Notes: a model not told the origin generated them from the letters alone. Shown: positions 17,661-27,100, numbered from the stretch's first letter. The stretch: 64,000 nt of DNA from Chryseotalea sanaruensis (GCF_003990915.1 NZ_BHXQ01000002.1:310001-374000), one strand, 5' to 3'. Program-made: numbers and translations.

Positions 17661-17783
17661 AAGAACCAGAGCCATAGTGGCTCCGGCTAAAAATTGAATA
17701 ACACTGTCCGCTTCTTCCAGGAAATAGAGCAGTGCATTCAACAGCTAAGTCAATCTGTAATCAACTTAAACTATTTCAAAAAT

Positions 17784-20700
17784 ATGCAAAAAAGATTACC
17801 CAAACTTATCCGGGTACTACACATGACAACCAAATATGCCCTGACAATACTGTGCATACAGTGCCTGACCCTAAACTTGCTTTTTGCAAATAATGGGAAT
17901 GCCCAAAATTTGTATGCAGTGCCCCTTTCACTTAATGCTAAAAACAAAAGTATAAGCGAGGTTTTTACACTTATCGAAAAGGAAACAGACTTTACTTTTA
18001 CCTATAATCCTAAAAAAGTTGATTTGAGCAAACTTATCACGTTGGCTGAAACTGATAATTCTTTAGGTAAAGTCTTGGATAAAATATCAAAAACAAATCA
18101 GATAAGTTTCCGACAGATCAATACCATTATTGTTGTAAACGCTGTCTCTGCAAAAGAATCATCAGCGTTAGGAAGCGTAAGTGGAAGAATAGTTGATAAA
18201 CAACTAAATGAAACTTTGCCCGGTGCCAGTATTAAAGTAGTTGACAGTAATGTAGGAACAGTTACAGACCTCAATGGAGAGTTTACTTTACGTGTTCCAG
18301 AAGGCGAAATAACACTTGAGTTTACTTACATCGGCTTTAAGAAAGAAGTGCAAAAAGTTAATGTAGTCGGTAATGCTAATATATTTATTGAAGTAAAAAT
18401 GAGCAGCGATATTCAGGAACTTGAGAATATTGTTGTTACAGGAACACTACAAGGGCAACAGCGAGCTTTAAACCAGCAAAAATCTGCAGATAATATTAAG
18501 AACATCGTCAGTGCTGATCAAATTGGTCGTTTCCCTGATGTGAATGTGGCCGAAGCTTTACAACGATTGCCTGCAGTAAACATTGAACGTGATCAGGGAG
18601 AAGGTCGTTACGTATTAGTACGTGGTCTTGCTCCGCAATTTACCAACATCAGTATCAATGGTGAACAAGTTCCCTCACCTGAAGCGGGTGTGCGTTATGT
18701 TGCCTTAGATGCAGTACCTGCAGACCAGCTTGCTTCTATTGAAGTTTCAAAAGCCATCACACCAGATATGGATGGTGATGCTATTGGTGGTAGCGTTAAT
18801 TTAATTACAAGAACAGCGCAAAGCGAAGAAACGTCCATTAGGGCATCTGCACTAATGGGTTATAATGATATTGTCGGAAGAGCAAACCTCCAAGGTTCAC
18901 TTGAAGTGAGCAAACGTTTTTTAAATAATAAGCTTGGTGTGATGCTCAACTCCAGCTATTATGAAACAGACAGAGGCTCAGACAACTGGGAACGCGATGG
19001 CGATGAAATGGAAATTCGTGATTATGAGTTGGTGAGAACAAGATTGGGGCTTAGCAGTACCATCGATTATAAAATTAATAATCAAAATGAGCTTTACTTC
19101 CGCACGCTCTACAACAAGTTTACAGATCGTGAGCAACGCAGAACGTACTTATTAGTTCCTAATGTTGATAACTCACCATTTGAAAGCAACGAAATAGAGC
19201 GTGCCACAAAAGACAGACTCGAAAAACAAATTGTAAGCAGCTTTAACCTAGGTGGTAAACATACTTTCGCAAAGCTAAATCTCGATTACGAAGTAGCATA
19301 TGCTGAAGCCATTCAAGATACACCCTTTGATATTGAAGTAAATACTGTAGGCGAGTTCGATGACATTCAAATCGATTTTGCAACCAATCCTGAGTACCCA
19401 ACCTTTACCATAAATGGAGTAGGTAACCTTAATCCAAACAACGATTACCTTAATAATGCTAACTATGAATTCGATGAATTTGTAAGTGGTCGTACGTATG
19501 CGCTGGATGTAAACAAAACTGCAAAGTTTAATATCGGCATTCCTTATCAACTTGGAAATGGTGATGGCCTTTTCAAATTTGGTGGTAAGGCCCGTTTGAA
19601 AGAGAAAAGTTTTGATATCACTGAAAATGTTTTCGGCTGGGCTGGTGGTGATGTTGTTTTCGGAGATTTAGAAGGTGATTACACATTAGAGAAATTTCAA
19701 GGTGGTCCTGCGGGCGAATTCCTTAACGGCAAATACTTGATCAGGCCAAATATTGATGTTAGTCGTGTGATGAATCACTTCAATAATAACCGCAACGGAT
19801 ACGAGCTGGATGTAGAAGGCAAGTTGGCAACAGAGGCAGTAGAATCATACAAAGCCACTGAAGATGTGTATGCTGCTTATGCTATGACTAAAGTTCAATT
19901 GAAAAAACTAATGGTCTTAGCTGGTTTACGTTATGAAACTACTAAAGTGGGTTATCAATCAGAAGAAGTATACTATGATTTTGAAGGTGACTTAGATGAG
20001 ATCGTTCCCGTATCTGGCGAAACAGACTATGCATTCATACTCCCTCAAGTTCATGCCAAGTACCGTATTAATGAAAGCACCAACATCCGTTTTGCTGCAA
20101 CACGTAGTTATTCTCGTCCTAACTTCGAGAGCATCGTTCCTGCACAGGAAATTGATTTGAATGCACGAGAAGGAAGTGTTGGGAATCCTTTGTTAAAACC
20201 CGTATCAGCAACCAATATTGATCTTTTAGGTGAAAAGTATTTCGGAACTGTAGGTATCCTTTCGGGGGGTGTTTTCTATAAGCGTTTAGATGATTTCATT
20301 TTCAATAAACGTTTTGAAGTAAGCTCTTATAATGGCCGCAACTTCGGTACTGATATTCAACTTACACAGGCGCAAAATGGCGAAGAAGCTAATTTACTGG
20401 GTGTGGAATTAGCCTACCAACAAAACCTGCTTTTCCTTCCCGGTAAATTAAGCGGACTCAGTGTTTATGCTAACTACACCTTTACAAAATCCGCTGCCAA
20501 TATTCAGTCACGCGAAGACATAAACGAAACAGAGGAAGTTCGCTTGCCTGGTCAGGCTAAGCATGTTGGAAACTTCTCATTGGGATATGATCTGGGTCGC
20601 CTTAACATTCGCTTGTCCAGCAATTTCAATGGAGAATACATTACCGAACTTGGTGATGATGCTAGCGAAGACCTTTTCGTAAAAGATCGCGTACAGTTAG

Positions 20701-20864
20701 ATGCTACGGCAACCTTTACCATTAATCCAAAATTCCGTGTGTTTGCTGAGTTTCTTAACATCACCAACCAGCCATTTGAAGTATATCAGGGTACCGAGAC
20801 TCGCTTCATTCAGCGCGAATTCTATTCGTGGTGGACGCGCATCGGTGTAAAGTTTGACTTTTAA
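17784..20864 (+). CDS. TonB-dependent receptor with STN signalling domain (FecA-like)
   Basis: The open frame extends to TTG 17694, but ATG 17784 precedes the signal peptide (MQKRLPKLIRVLHMTTKYAL ... FANNGNAQ) and is chosen. Order, numbered from the TTG: STN domain ~78-146 that contacts FecR; carboxypeptidase-regulatory-like domain ~160-236 (VSGRIVDKQLNETLPGASIK); plug ~255-370 (NVAEALQRLPAVNIERDQGE); 22-strand beta-barrel to the C-terminus, ending in the typical aromatic IGVKFDF. It imports a ligand through the outer membrane using TonB/ExbB/ExbD. There is no SusD gene, so it is not a standard glycan system. Co-location with a beta-propeller phytase suggests that an inositol phosphate, phytate-metal complex or phosphate compound is the ligand (inference). 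Confidence 0.93.
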   Translation: MQKRLPKLIRVLHMTTKYALTILCIQCLTLNLLFANNGNAQNLYAVPLSLNAKNKSISEVFTLIEKETDFTFTYNPKKVDLSKLITLAETDNSLGKVLDKISKTNQISFRQINTIIVVNAVSAKESSALGSVSGRIVDKQLNETLPGASIKVVDSNVGTVTDLNGEFTLRVPEGEITLEFTYIGFKKEVQKVNVVGNANIFIEVKMSSDIQELENIVVTGTLQGQQRALNQQKSADNIKNIVSADQIGRFPDVNVAEALQRLPAVNIERDQGEGRYVLVRGLAPQFTNISINGEQVPSPEAGVRYVALDAVPADQLASIEVSKAITPDMDGDAIGGSVNLITRTAQSEETSIRASALMGYNDIVGRANLQGSLEVSKRFLNNKLGVMLNSSYYETDRGSDNWERDGDEMEIRDYELVRTRLGLSSTIDYKINNQNELYFRTLYNKFTDREQRRTYLLVPNVDNSPFESNEIERATKDRLEKQIVSSFNLGGKHTFAKLNLDYEVAYAEAIQDTPFDIEVNTVGEFDDIQIDFATNPEYPTFTINGVGNLNPNNDYLNNANYEFDEFVSGRTYALDVNKTAKFNIGIPYQLGNGDGLFKFGGKARLKEKSFDITENVFGWAGGDVVFGDLEGDYTLEKFQGGPAGEFLNGKYLIRPNIDVSRVMNHFNNNRNGYELDVEGKLATEAVESYKATEDVYAAYAMTKVQLKKLMVLAGLRYETTKVGYQSEEVYYDFEGDLDEIVPVSGETDYAFILPQVHAKYRINESTNIRFAATRSYSRPNFESIVPAQEIDLNAREGSVGNPLLKPVSATNIDLLGEKYFGTVGILSGGVFYKRLDDFIFNKRFEVSSYNGRNFGTDIQLTQAQNGEEANLLGVELAYQQNLLFLPGKLSGLSVYANYTFTKSAANIQSREDINETEEVRLPGQAKHVGNFSLGYDLGRLNIRLSSNFNGEYITELGDDASEDLFVKDRVQLDATATFTINPKFRVFAEFLNITNQPFEVYQGTETRFIQREFYSWWTRIGVKFDF

Positions 20865-20875
20865 TACCATAAGAC

Positions 20876-21895
20876 ATGACTAAGAAAATTTATCAGATAT
20901 TAATCCTTGCCAGTATGCTTACACTGGCCGGCTGTGCGGATAATGAATTAGACGTAACACCCAACGACAGCAATTTCCCATTTCAATTGATTGTTGATAC
21001 CGATGAGGGAGGCGATCTGGCAGATGCCGAGGACTATGGACTTGAAATAAAATTTGCAGATTATTTGGGCGAATTACCTTCAGAAACCATCACATTGTAT
21101 TACGATATTGAAGGCGAGGATAGTTTCGAAAATGCAGTAACAATTGACAAAGTGGTTTACGAAGTGGAAATTGATGATTGCGTGTACGAACGTGAATTAG
21201 ATTTCGACCCCATCGCAAAAACCATAACCGTTGTAAGCGATGAGGATCTTGGTTCTTTGCCAGAGGCTTTTGAAGTAGTGTTTCTCTTACCGGGAGCCGA
21301 TGACACTGAGGGTACTTTCGAGTTTACGATAACCGATCTGCAATCAACTAATAAAAATATTATTGTTGGTGAGTCTTCCGTTTTCGAATATGAGGTGTTG
21401 GATATCGATATAGCCGGTCAGTGGATCTGGGAGCTCTCTTCCGAAGATGATCTCGAATCATTTAAAGAAGTTTTTAGTGTAATCTCTCCTGATCTGGCTG
21501 ATCTTGCCTTCGAAGATATTCTTGAGGACGATGGTGTTAGAATTATTCGTGTTCAGTTTGAATACGGTGAAATGAAATTTGAAATAGAATTAGCCAAAGA
21601 AGAAATTGTTTGTGAAGAAGGAGAGTCAGAAATAGAAAATAAGCAATTAGAAATTGAGGCCGAATATGATGCGGAAGACGGAGAACTCATCTTAGAAGGG
21701 AGCCATATTATCCTGAACGAAGGTGATGGAGAGATAGAAGACGAACTGGATTTCATGGTTATTGCAGTCTACGAGATTAACGAAGAAGATCAAAGCATCA
21801 CCTTTACCTTCCAAAAGATTATCGATGAAGATAATTATGAAGAAGGTGACGAGCTTTTTTCTGCTACCAGCGTTTTCACCTTTGTAAAGGACTAA
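20876..21895 (+). CDS. Very acidic lipoprotein of the TonB/phytase locus, function unknown
   Basis: 339 residues with a lipoprotein signal (MLTLAGCADNELD). The mature part is extremely rich in Asp and Glu throughout, with repeated runs such as EDDLESF, ILEDDGV and EEGESEIENKQLEIEAEYD, and only a few Cys residues. It starts 11 bases after the TonB receptor stop, so the two are in one operon and the protein is probably an accessory of the receptor at the outer membrane. The acidity would suit Ca2+ or other cation binding, which would fit with a Ca2+-dependent phytase nearby and with capture of cation-phytate complexes; this is inference only. No known domain recognised. Confidence 0.8.
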   Translation: MTKKIYQILILASMLTLAGCADNELDVTPNDSNFPFQLIVDTDEGGDLADAEDYGLEIKFADYLGELPSETITLYYDIEGEDSFENAVTIDKVVYEVEIDDCVYERELDFDPIAKTITVVSDEDLGSLPEAFEVVFLLPGADDTEGTFEFTITDLQSTNKNIIVGESSVFEYEVLDIDIAGQWIWELSSEDDLESFKEVFSVISPDLADLAFEDILEDDGVRIIRVQFEYGEMKFEIELAKEEIVCEEGESEIENKQLEIEAEYDAEDGELILEGSHIILNEGDGEIEDELDFMVIAVYEINEEDQSITFTFQKIIDEDNYEEGDELFSATSVFTFVKD

Positions 21896-21908
21896 TAAAG
21901 TAAACAAA

Positions 21909-21944
21909 AGAGCTTCCTGAAGTCGAAAGGAAGTTCTTTCTTTG
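21909..21944 (+). terminator. Weak terminator or attenuator after the acidic lipoprotein gene
   Basis: Eight-base arms (GAGCTTCC at 21910-21917 and GGAAGTTC at 21929-21936, one G-T pair) followed by TTTCTTTG. Transcription of the next two genes may be partly separate from the receptor genes. Confidence 0.45.
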
Positions 21945-21958
21945 CAAAATTTTATTCC

Positions 21959-22846
21959 ATGCGCCAGAACATCATCTTACTTTCCCTTGTGTCTCTTCTC
22001 TTTACTGCCTGTAACAAAAAACCAGGACAACCAGTATCTGACAATACCCTTTTTACTAGTGCCAACGGTTCGAATAATCTAGACAATCCTAAGATTAATG
22101 AAGCCTCTGGCTTAGATGCCGGGATTGTGAATAAAGGTAAATTCTGGACACACAATGATAGTGCCGGTGATCCTGAAGTTTACCTGATCGATAGCCTGGG
22201 TAAACATGTGGGAACCGTTGTGCTTGAAGGCTTAGTAAACAGAGATTGGGAAGACATTACTGTTGGCTCTGGCCCTGAAAAAGGTAAGAGCTACGTTTAC
22301 GTAGCTGAAATTGGAGACAACAATGCTGTACACGATGTTAAATATATTTATCGTTTTGAAGAACCACTGCTGCAGCAAGATCAAGTACTCAGCATCACTG
22401 ATATTGACACAATCGCCTTTCAGTTTGATGACGGCAAACGGGATTCAGAAGCCTTAATGATAGATGATGTGACAGGCGATTTGTATATTTTCAGTAAGCG
22501 TGAAAAACAAATCAGCCTGTATACCCTTCCATTTCCACAACGCACCGATACATTTTTAATAGCCACCAAACAGCTTACCATGCCGCTTACTCAAATTGTA
22601 GGGGCTGACTTTAATACCATTACAGGTGAAGTGCTCTTAAAAAATTACGATTCGGTGTATTACTGGAAAAGAAATGAAGCTGAAAGTATTGTAGAACTTC
22701 TTCGTAACAAAGCACAAACTTTACCATACGAACCCGAGCCTCAAGGAGAATCCATCTGTTTCGATTCGCATGGCAAGGGCTATTATACAGTTAGCGAAGA
22801 AGCGAAAGGCGTAAAACCTGCCTTACTCTTTTATAAAAGAAACTGA
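21959..22846 (+). CDS. Beta-propeller lipoprotein of the phytase locus
   Basis: 295 residues with a lipobox (VSLLFTACNKKP). Sequence motifs such as INEASGL, FWTHNDSAGDPEVYLID and NRDWEDITVG belong to a family of Bacteroidota beta-propeller lipoproteins (SdiA-regulated/strictosidine-like) often encoded near calcium-dependent phosphatases and phytases. The stop is 4 bases before the phytase start, which shows cotranscription. Envelope location is clear; enzymatic activity cannot be stated. Confidence 0.8.
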   Translation: MRQNIILLSLVSLLFTACNKKPGQPVSDNTLFTSANGSNNLDNPKINEASGLDAGIVNKGKFWTHNDSAGDPEVYLIDSLGKHVGTVVLEGLVNRDWEDITVGSGPEKGKSYVYVAEIGDNNAVHDVKYIYRFEEPLLQQDQVLSITDIDTIAFQFDDGKRDSEALMIDDVTGDLYIFSKREKQISLYTLPFPQRTDTFLIATKQLTMPLTQIVGADFNTITGEVLLKNYDSVYYWKRNEAESIVELLRNKAQTLPYEPEPQGESICFDSHGKGYYTVSEEAKGVKPALLFYKRN

Positions 22847-22850
22847 ATTA

Positions 22851-23930
22851 ATGAAAACCTTAAATAGCATTTTCAAACTAAGTACACTAAGTTTTTTAAT
22901 CATCCATTGTTCTCCTAAAACTGAGAACAAAACAATTGTAGAAAGCGATACCACCGCCATTATACCAGTGGTGGTTACACAAAAAGTAAAACACGATAGC
23001 GATGATCCTGCCATCTGGATTAATCCGCAAGACTCCACACAAGTACTTATTATTGGTACTGATAAAGGTGGTGATACAGGGGATGGTGGTTTGTTTGCTT
23101 TCGACTTGTCTGGTAACGTTGTTGATAGTGTTCGTCCGCTTAAAAGACCTAATAATGTTGACATTGCTTATGGTTTAAACATAAATGGAAAGCGTGTTGA
23201 CATCGCAGTTTGTACAGAACGCAATGCCAAAAGTATCCGTGTTTTCAGTTTGCCCGATTTAGAAGCACTGGACAACGGAGGTATATCGGTTTTTGATGGT
23301 GAGGCAGATTCCTTGCGCGACCCGATGGGAATAGCCTTGTACACCAATCCGGCTGATCAAAAAATATATGCCATTGTTGGAAGAAAAACCGGGCCACAAG
23401 ATGGTACTTACCTTTGGCAATATTTATTGGAAGATGATGGAAGTGGTGTTGTGAAAGCCAGCTTAAAAAGAAAATTCGGTTTCTTTAGTGGTAAAAAAGA
23501 AATCGAGTCTATTGCAGTCGACAATGAGCTTGGCTTTATTTATCACTCAGATGAGCAACACGGCATTCATAAATCATATGCCCACCCCGACAGCAGCAAT
23601 GTAGAGCTTGCCCTTTTCGGCACATCAGGTTTCACAGAAGACATAGAGGGGATATCCATTTATAAAACTGATAATAAAACCGGTTATATACTTGTATCCG
23701 ATCAACAAGCTAATATGTTTCGTGTATTCCCCCGCGAAGGGAGCCAGGGTAAGCCACTCGAACATCCAGAAATTTCTTTCTTTCTTGCCTCAACTTCAGA
23801 AAGTGATGGGAGTGATGTAATCAATGCAGCACTGCCAGGGTTTCCAAGAGGAATATTCATAGCCATGAGTGACGATGCCACCTTTCAATTTTATGACTGG
23901 CGTGAGATCAGCAAAAAAATAGTTCGATAA
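22851..23930 (+). CDS. Beta-propeller phytase (3-phytase family), lipoprotein
   Basis: 359 residues; lipobox at LIIHCSPKTE. The sequence follows the beta-propeller phytase family from start to end: DSDDPAIWINPQDSTQVLII near residue 46, DKGGDTGDGGLFAFDLSG, RPNNVDIAYGL, the central KREFGFFSGKKEIESIAVD-type segment, a DEQHGIHKSYAHPD motif and a C-terminal FQFYDWREI. These enzymes bind several Ca2+ ions and release phosphate from inositol hexakisphosphate (phytate). As a lipoprotein it acts in the periplasm or at the cell surface. It ends the sigma/FecR/TonB receptor locus, and a terminator follows at 23936-23967. Confidence 0.92.
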   Translation: MKTLNSIFKLSTLSFLIIHCSPKTENKTIVESDTTAIIPVVVTQKVKHDSDDPAIWINPQDSTQVLIIGTDKGGDTGDGGLFAFDLSGNVVDSVRPLKRPNNVDIAYGLNINGKRVDIAVCTERNAKSIRVFSLPDLEALDNGGISVFDGEADSLRDPMGIALYTNPADQKIYAIVGRKTGPQDGTYLWQYLLEDDGSGVVKASLKRKFGFFSGKKEIESIAVDNELGFIYHSDEQHGIHKSYAHPDSSNVELALFGTSGFTEDIEGISIYKTDNKTGYILVSDQQANMFRVFPREGSQGKPLEHPEISFFLASTSESDGSDVINAALPGFPRGIFIAMSDDATFQFYDWREISKKIVR

Positions 23931-23935
23931 CGTTA

Positions 23936-23967
23936 CCGGGCAGGTCTTTGATCTGCCCGGTTCTTTT
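23936..23967 (+). terminator. Terminator after the phytase gene
   Basis: Arms CCGGGCAG (23936-23943) and CTGCCCGG (23953-23960) with a nine-base loop, followed by TTCTTTT. It lies between convergent genes and may serve both strands. Confidence 0.8.
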
Positions 23968-24109
23968 AACATCTTGCTTCTTTCCGGCATCGGTCACTGC
24001 AGTATTTAACTTCTTCCCAGTTCTTCTCCCACTTCTTGCGCCAGGTAAAAGGCTTTTGGCAAACCACGCATACTTTCTGGGGTAAATAGGACTTATTGCC
24101 TTTACTCAT
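23966..24109 (-). CDS. DUF2256 small zinc-ribbon-like protein
   Basis: A 47-residue frame from ATG 24109: [20 protein letters not shown], then [20 protein letters not shown] and CRKEARC. It carries the family signature CxxC ... PFTWRKKW ... W ... YCSDRCR, which identifies DUF2256. Four Cys in two pairs suggest a bound metal. The family is small, widespread and of unknown function; it is sometimes found next to cryptochrome/photolyase genes, but none is nearby here. Too short for most ORF length cut-offs. Confidence 0.88.
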   Translation of the reverse strand: MSKGNKSYLPQKVCVVCQKPFTWRKKWEKNWEEVKYCSDRCRKEARC

Positions 24110-24181
24110 ATTCCTTAAACACAATTTTCTGGGTAGGGTTAAAGCATTCCTTAAAAAATAAAATTACCGTATCTTCGTTTT

Positions 24182-25006
24182 ATGTTCATGCGCACAATAC
24201 TGCTTGGTTGCTTTCTATTCCTTTCTTTTTCACTGCTGGCGCAGGAAGAGACAGGCGATGCTGAAGATAGACCTTTTACTATAGATGGTGCCTATCAGTT
24301 AGACCTGAGTCAAAAAGACGATTCTATTGCCAGTCCTAAAAAGAAGAAAGTAAAGAAGCGGGTCTTTTATGGTATTAAAACCAAAAAAGGCATGACCCGA
24401 AAAGGCACCGGTGAGCGCATTGTTTTTGAGAAGTTCTTCATACTTAAAACACCTGAGAATCCACAGACTTTCGTCAGGGATGTCTATTGGTTTGATTATG
24501 AACGCACAGAAGTTCGCAAGACAGCCCCTTCAAAGTTTGATCCCAAAAAAGGTATACTCTTACATGGCCCTTATGAAAAGTTTATGCTGGGTGGTGTAAC
24601 GCTAGAGAAAGGCATTTTCTACAAAGGCACTAAGCACGGTCGCTGGATGCGCTACAACCGTGATAGTGTGCTACTCGATAAAGAAAAATATTTCAGAGGA
24701 TGGCCTAAAGAATCACAACTTACATACTATGATCCATTTGAAAGAAAAAAGCTAAAAGAAATTATTCCGATCGAATATGGTGAAAGAGAAGGTTACTATT
24801 ACCTCTTCCACGAAAATGGAAAACCTGCTGTGGTAGGTGAATATAAGTTCGGTAAAAGAATAAACGACTGGATTGAATACTATCCTGATGGCAGACGTAA
24901 AAAAATAATTTCCTTCCCAAAAGAACCCTTTGATCCTGAAACAAAAGCTTTTGTACGTGTAGAGTGGAATGAGAAAGGAAGGGAGATTTACAGGAAGGTG
25001 AGATAA
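24182..25006 (+). CDS. Secreted MORN-like repeat protein
   Basis: 274 residues with a signal peptide (to ...SFSLLAQ); ATG 24182 or the ATG six bases later (MRTILLG) could be the start. After a Lys-rich stretch (KKKKVKKRVFYGIKTKKG) there are MORN/YwqK-type repeats: GPYEKFMLGG, KHGRWMRYNRD, EREGYYYLFHENGKPAVVGE, RINDWIEYYPDGRRKKI. Such repeats are common in Bacteroidota envelope proteins of unclear role. A possible -7 element TATCTTCG at 24170-24177 sits just before the start, implying a very short leader. No partner gene is evident. Confidence 0.85.
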   Translation: MFMRTILLGCFLFLSFSLLAQEETGDAEDRPFTIDGAYQLDLSQKDDSIASPKKKKVKKRVFYGIKTKKGMTRKGTGERIVFEKFFILKTPENPQTFVRDVYWFDYERTEVRKTAPSKFDPKKGILLHGPYEKFMLGGVTLEKGIFYKGTKHGRWMRYNRDSVLLDKEKYFRGWPKESQLTYYDPFERKKLKEIIPIEYGEREGYYYLFHENGKPAVVGEYKFGKRINDWIEYYPDGRRKKIISFPKEPFDPETKAFVRVEWNEKGREIYRKVR

Positions 25007-25056
25007 GTTTATTTGAATACTCTCACGTGAATCTCAAATTCAAAATTTGAAATTCG

Positions 25057-25321
25057 GAAGCACTATCCCAAGGTCTGCGACCTTAACTTTAGTAGGTTGC
25101 TTCACTTCCAATAAGTTAGAAGGGGGAATTAAAAATTCTTTGATACGGCTTCCGGATTGTAAATCCGGAAGAGCTATGAATTTACAATTCGGAAGTTCTA
25201 TCCTAAGGTCTGCGACCTTACCTCTTTCATAACGATTTTATAGCGATAAATTCTAAAAGCTAATTAAAATTTCTTTATAGGATTTCCGGTTTTTAAATCC
25301 GGAAGAGTTAGCAGAGCTAAC
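25057..25321. repeat. Cluster of short palindromes with 3-base loops (REP-like), left border of the triplicated locus
   Basis: The 510-base gap 25007-25516 contains no gene but several perfect palindromes with three-base loops: AAGGTC/TGC/GACCTT at 25070-25084 and again at 25205-25219; ten-base arms CTTCCGGATT with loop GTA at 25149-25171; GTTAGC/AGA/GCTAAC at 25307-25321; and an imperfect TTCCGG...CCGGAA near 25284-25304. Related elements return at 27603-27740 and 32349-32396. They resemble REP/BIME elements; no RAYT transposase is present in the window. Confidence 0.75.
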
Positions 25322-26440
25322 TTATTGGAATAAAAATAGAGTTGAACTTTCTGAATGATTTTATGGCTTTTTTAAGATATAAAAAAGCAAAATTTTACGA
25401 TCTGTAAGGGCGAAATTGAAAGAAAATGTGTGATCCGAAAAAACTTTCGAAAAATAATATTACATTCTTTTACATTTAAGAATTCAACTCTCTGTGCAGC
25501 ATTAAAAAAATAATTTATGAGAAAGATTTTTTTGGGCATTTCCACGCTATTCCTGTTATCTCTTACATCCTGTTTAGATGAAAGTGTGTATGAAAAAGAA
25601 ACTGTGTATAAAGAAGATATACTCGATTACTTCGATGCATTAATGGTTTCAACTAAAGGAGAATTCAATGATGAGATATCCGAATTTAAAAATTCAATAA
25701 ATTTTCGAAAAGTTGAAACATATGATTTGCGAACAACTGAGAAAATTATTTCAGCGGAAATTACAAGTTTAAATTCTTTCCAAGATGCTGAGAGAGTAAA
25801 AGCCATATTTTTTCTTAATAATGGTAAAATTGTACGATCGAATATTGTGACTTTCGATCATGAAATGCATTTTGATAAACATGATGATATTATTGTTTCC
25901 ATCTTAAATATGGATGCAAGCACACAAATATACACAGGTCGCATGACTGTCTATAATGCATTTCAAAAACTATTAATGTATAACATTTACGAAAGCGGTA
26001 AACTAGTAGAAAATGCAATGGCTCGTATAGACGCTGGTGCTAACCCTACTTCAGGCAAAACAAATGGTTGCACAAATTGGTATTTAATTACAACAACATA
26101 CTATTCTGACGGTAGCACTACCACAACGACAGAATACCTTTATACCAGTTGTAGTGGTGGTAATTGTGAAGAACAAGCCTCGAGGGGTAGTAAAATAAAT
26201 TGTGGCGGTGGACCTTGGACTGGTGGTGCCGGAAGCCCAGCGGGTAGTAATCCTAGTTTTCCAAGCCTCCCAGCAAATGGAGATGTTTATGAATTCACTA
26301 ACGCGAATGGAGAATACACAAAATATCAATTTGATAGTCAGAAAGGTATATGGGTAGTAATAGAACGTATACTTCCACCCATTACCATTATATTAGAACC
26401 AGAAAATTATCCGTTTTTAATGATTCAATGGCCAGTGCAT
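25178..26440 (+). repeat. Direct repeat, copy 1: upstream region plus shared N-terminal coding region
   Basis: About 1.26 kb, almost identical to 27608-28871. It includes palindromes, the upstream region and codons 1-308 of the lipoprotein gene. Similarity stops at the codons for PVH, where the C-terminal modules diverge. The part from 25541 on is also repeated at 30300. Confidence 0.9.
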
Positions 26441-27100
26441 AATCAAAAGGTATTTGGCACTGATCTATTTACTTATACCTATGATGGAGGTTCTGGAAAT
26501 TGGAACGGAGAACCTACAAATGTTGTAATTTCTCCAGATCGTCCTATAAGTAACATGACAGACTATCTAAAGTGCTTTACATCAACTCAGAGTGCTACTG
26601 TTACAATCTATGTGGATCAGCCTGTTGAGGGATCAAATGACGCATATGCCATAACATGGGGAGGTGCAGTTGTTGGGCACACTTTTGTTTCAATTACTCA
26701 AGGTTCTAACAGAAGTGTATTCGGCTTTTATCCATCTACTGATGAGACAAGCCCCACAAGTCCGCCAGAACCAAGCGTGATGGGGGATGATAGTGGTGAA
26801 GGCTTTGATGCAAGTATATCAATTACTATTTCTGGACCTATTCTTCAACAAATTCTTCAGTATGTTATAAACTATAATGCAACTTATGATTTAGATAACT
26901 ACAATTGTTCAGATTTTGGGATAAGTGTCGGTAATCTTGCTGGTCTAGCGTTACCTGATTCCTATGGTTCATGGCCTGGTGGAGGGGGATCTAATCCGGG
27001 CGCTTTAGGTCAGCATATAAGGAGTAGAAGTTCCTCTGGAAATATCAGTGTTAATAAAGTTGGAGGAAATGCACCAACTAACAATAGAAACTGTAATTAA
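25517..27100 (+). CDS. Polymorphic-toxin-like lipoprotein, copy 1, C-terminal permuted-papain-like domain
   Basis: 527 residues. Lipobox LSLTSC with Cys19, followed by acidic residues (CLDESVYEKE) as in Bacteroidota surface lipoproteins. Residues ~25-180 are an alpha/beta region shared by all three copies; ~185-250 are Cys-, Gly- and Thr-rich (GCTNWYLITTTYYSDGS ... GGPWTGGAG); ~255-329 end in FTYTYDGGSGNW. After Trp329 comes the copy-specific domain with His388 in VVGHTFVSI and Cys464 in YNCSDFGISVG. A His...Asn-Cys order fits a permuted papain/NlpC-P60-like fold (LRAT/PPPDE/DUF4105-like), a fold used by many peptidoglycan or peptide hydrolases and toxins. A small lipoprotein gene starts 6 bases later. 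Toxin function is inferred from layout; it could instead be an ordinary secreted hydrolase family. Confidence 0.85.
   Translation: MRKIFLGISTLFLLSLTSCLDESVYEKETVYKEDILDYFDALMVSTKGEFNDEISEFKNSINFRKVETYDLRTTEKIISAEITSLNSFQDAERVKAIFFLNNGKIVRSNIVTFDHEMHFDKHDDIIVSILNMDASTQIYTGRMTVYNAFQKLLMYNIYESGKLVENAMARIDAGANPTSGKTNGCTNWYLITTTYYSDGSTTTTTEYLYTSCSGGNCEEQASRGSKINCGGGPWTGGAGSPAGSNPSFPSLPANGDVYEFTNANGEYTKYQFDSQKGIWVVIERILPPITIILEPENYPFLMIQWPVHNQKVFGTDLFTYTYDGGSGNWNGEPTNVVISPDRPISNMTDYLKCFTSTQSATVTIYVDQPVEGSNDAYAITWGGAVVGHTFVSITQGSNRSVFGFYPSTDETSPTSPPEPSVMGDDSGEGFDASISITISGPILQQILQYVINYNATYDLDNYNCSDFGISVGNLAGLALPDSYGSWPGGGGSNPGALGQHIRSRSSSGNISVNKVGGNAPTNNRNCN

Noticed and set aside
17694..17783. N-terminal extension of the TonB receptor from a TTG
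   Set aside because: It places 30 non-conserved residues before the signal peptide; ATG 17784 fits better.
25007..25516. Possible CRISPR array in the repeat-rich gap
   Set aside because: The repeats are short palindromes of different sequence with irregular spacing; there are no uniform spacers or cas genes.
26084..26329. Leftward 81-codon frame inside copy 1 (also in copies 2 and 3)
   Set aside because: It lies opposite the Cys/Gly/Thr-rich repeats of the real gene and is copied with it; its Thr/Ile-rich translation is a shadow of repetitive codons.
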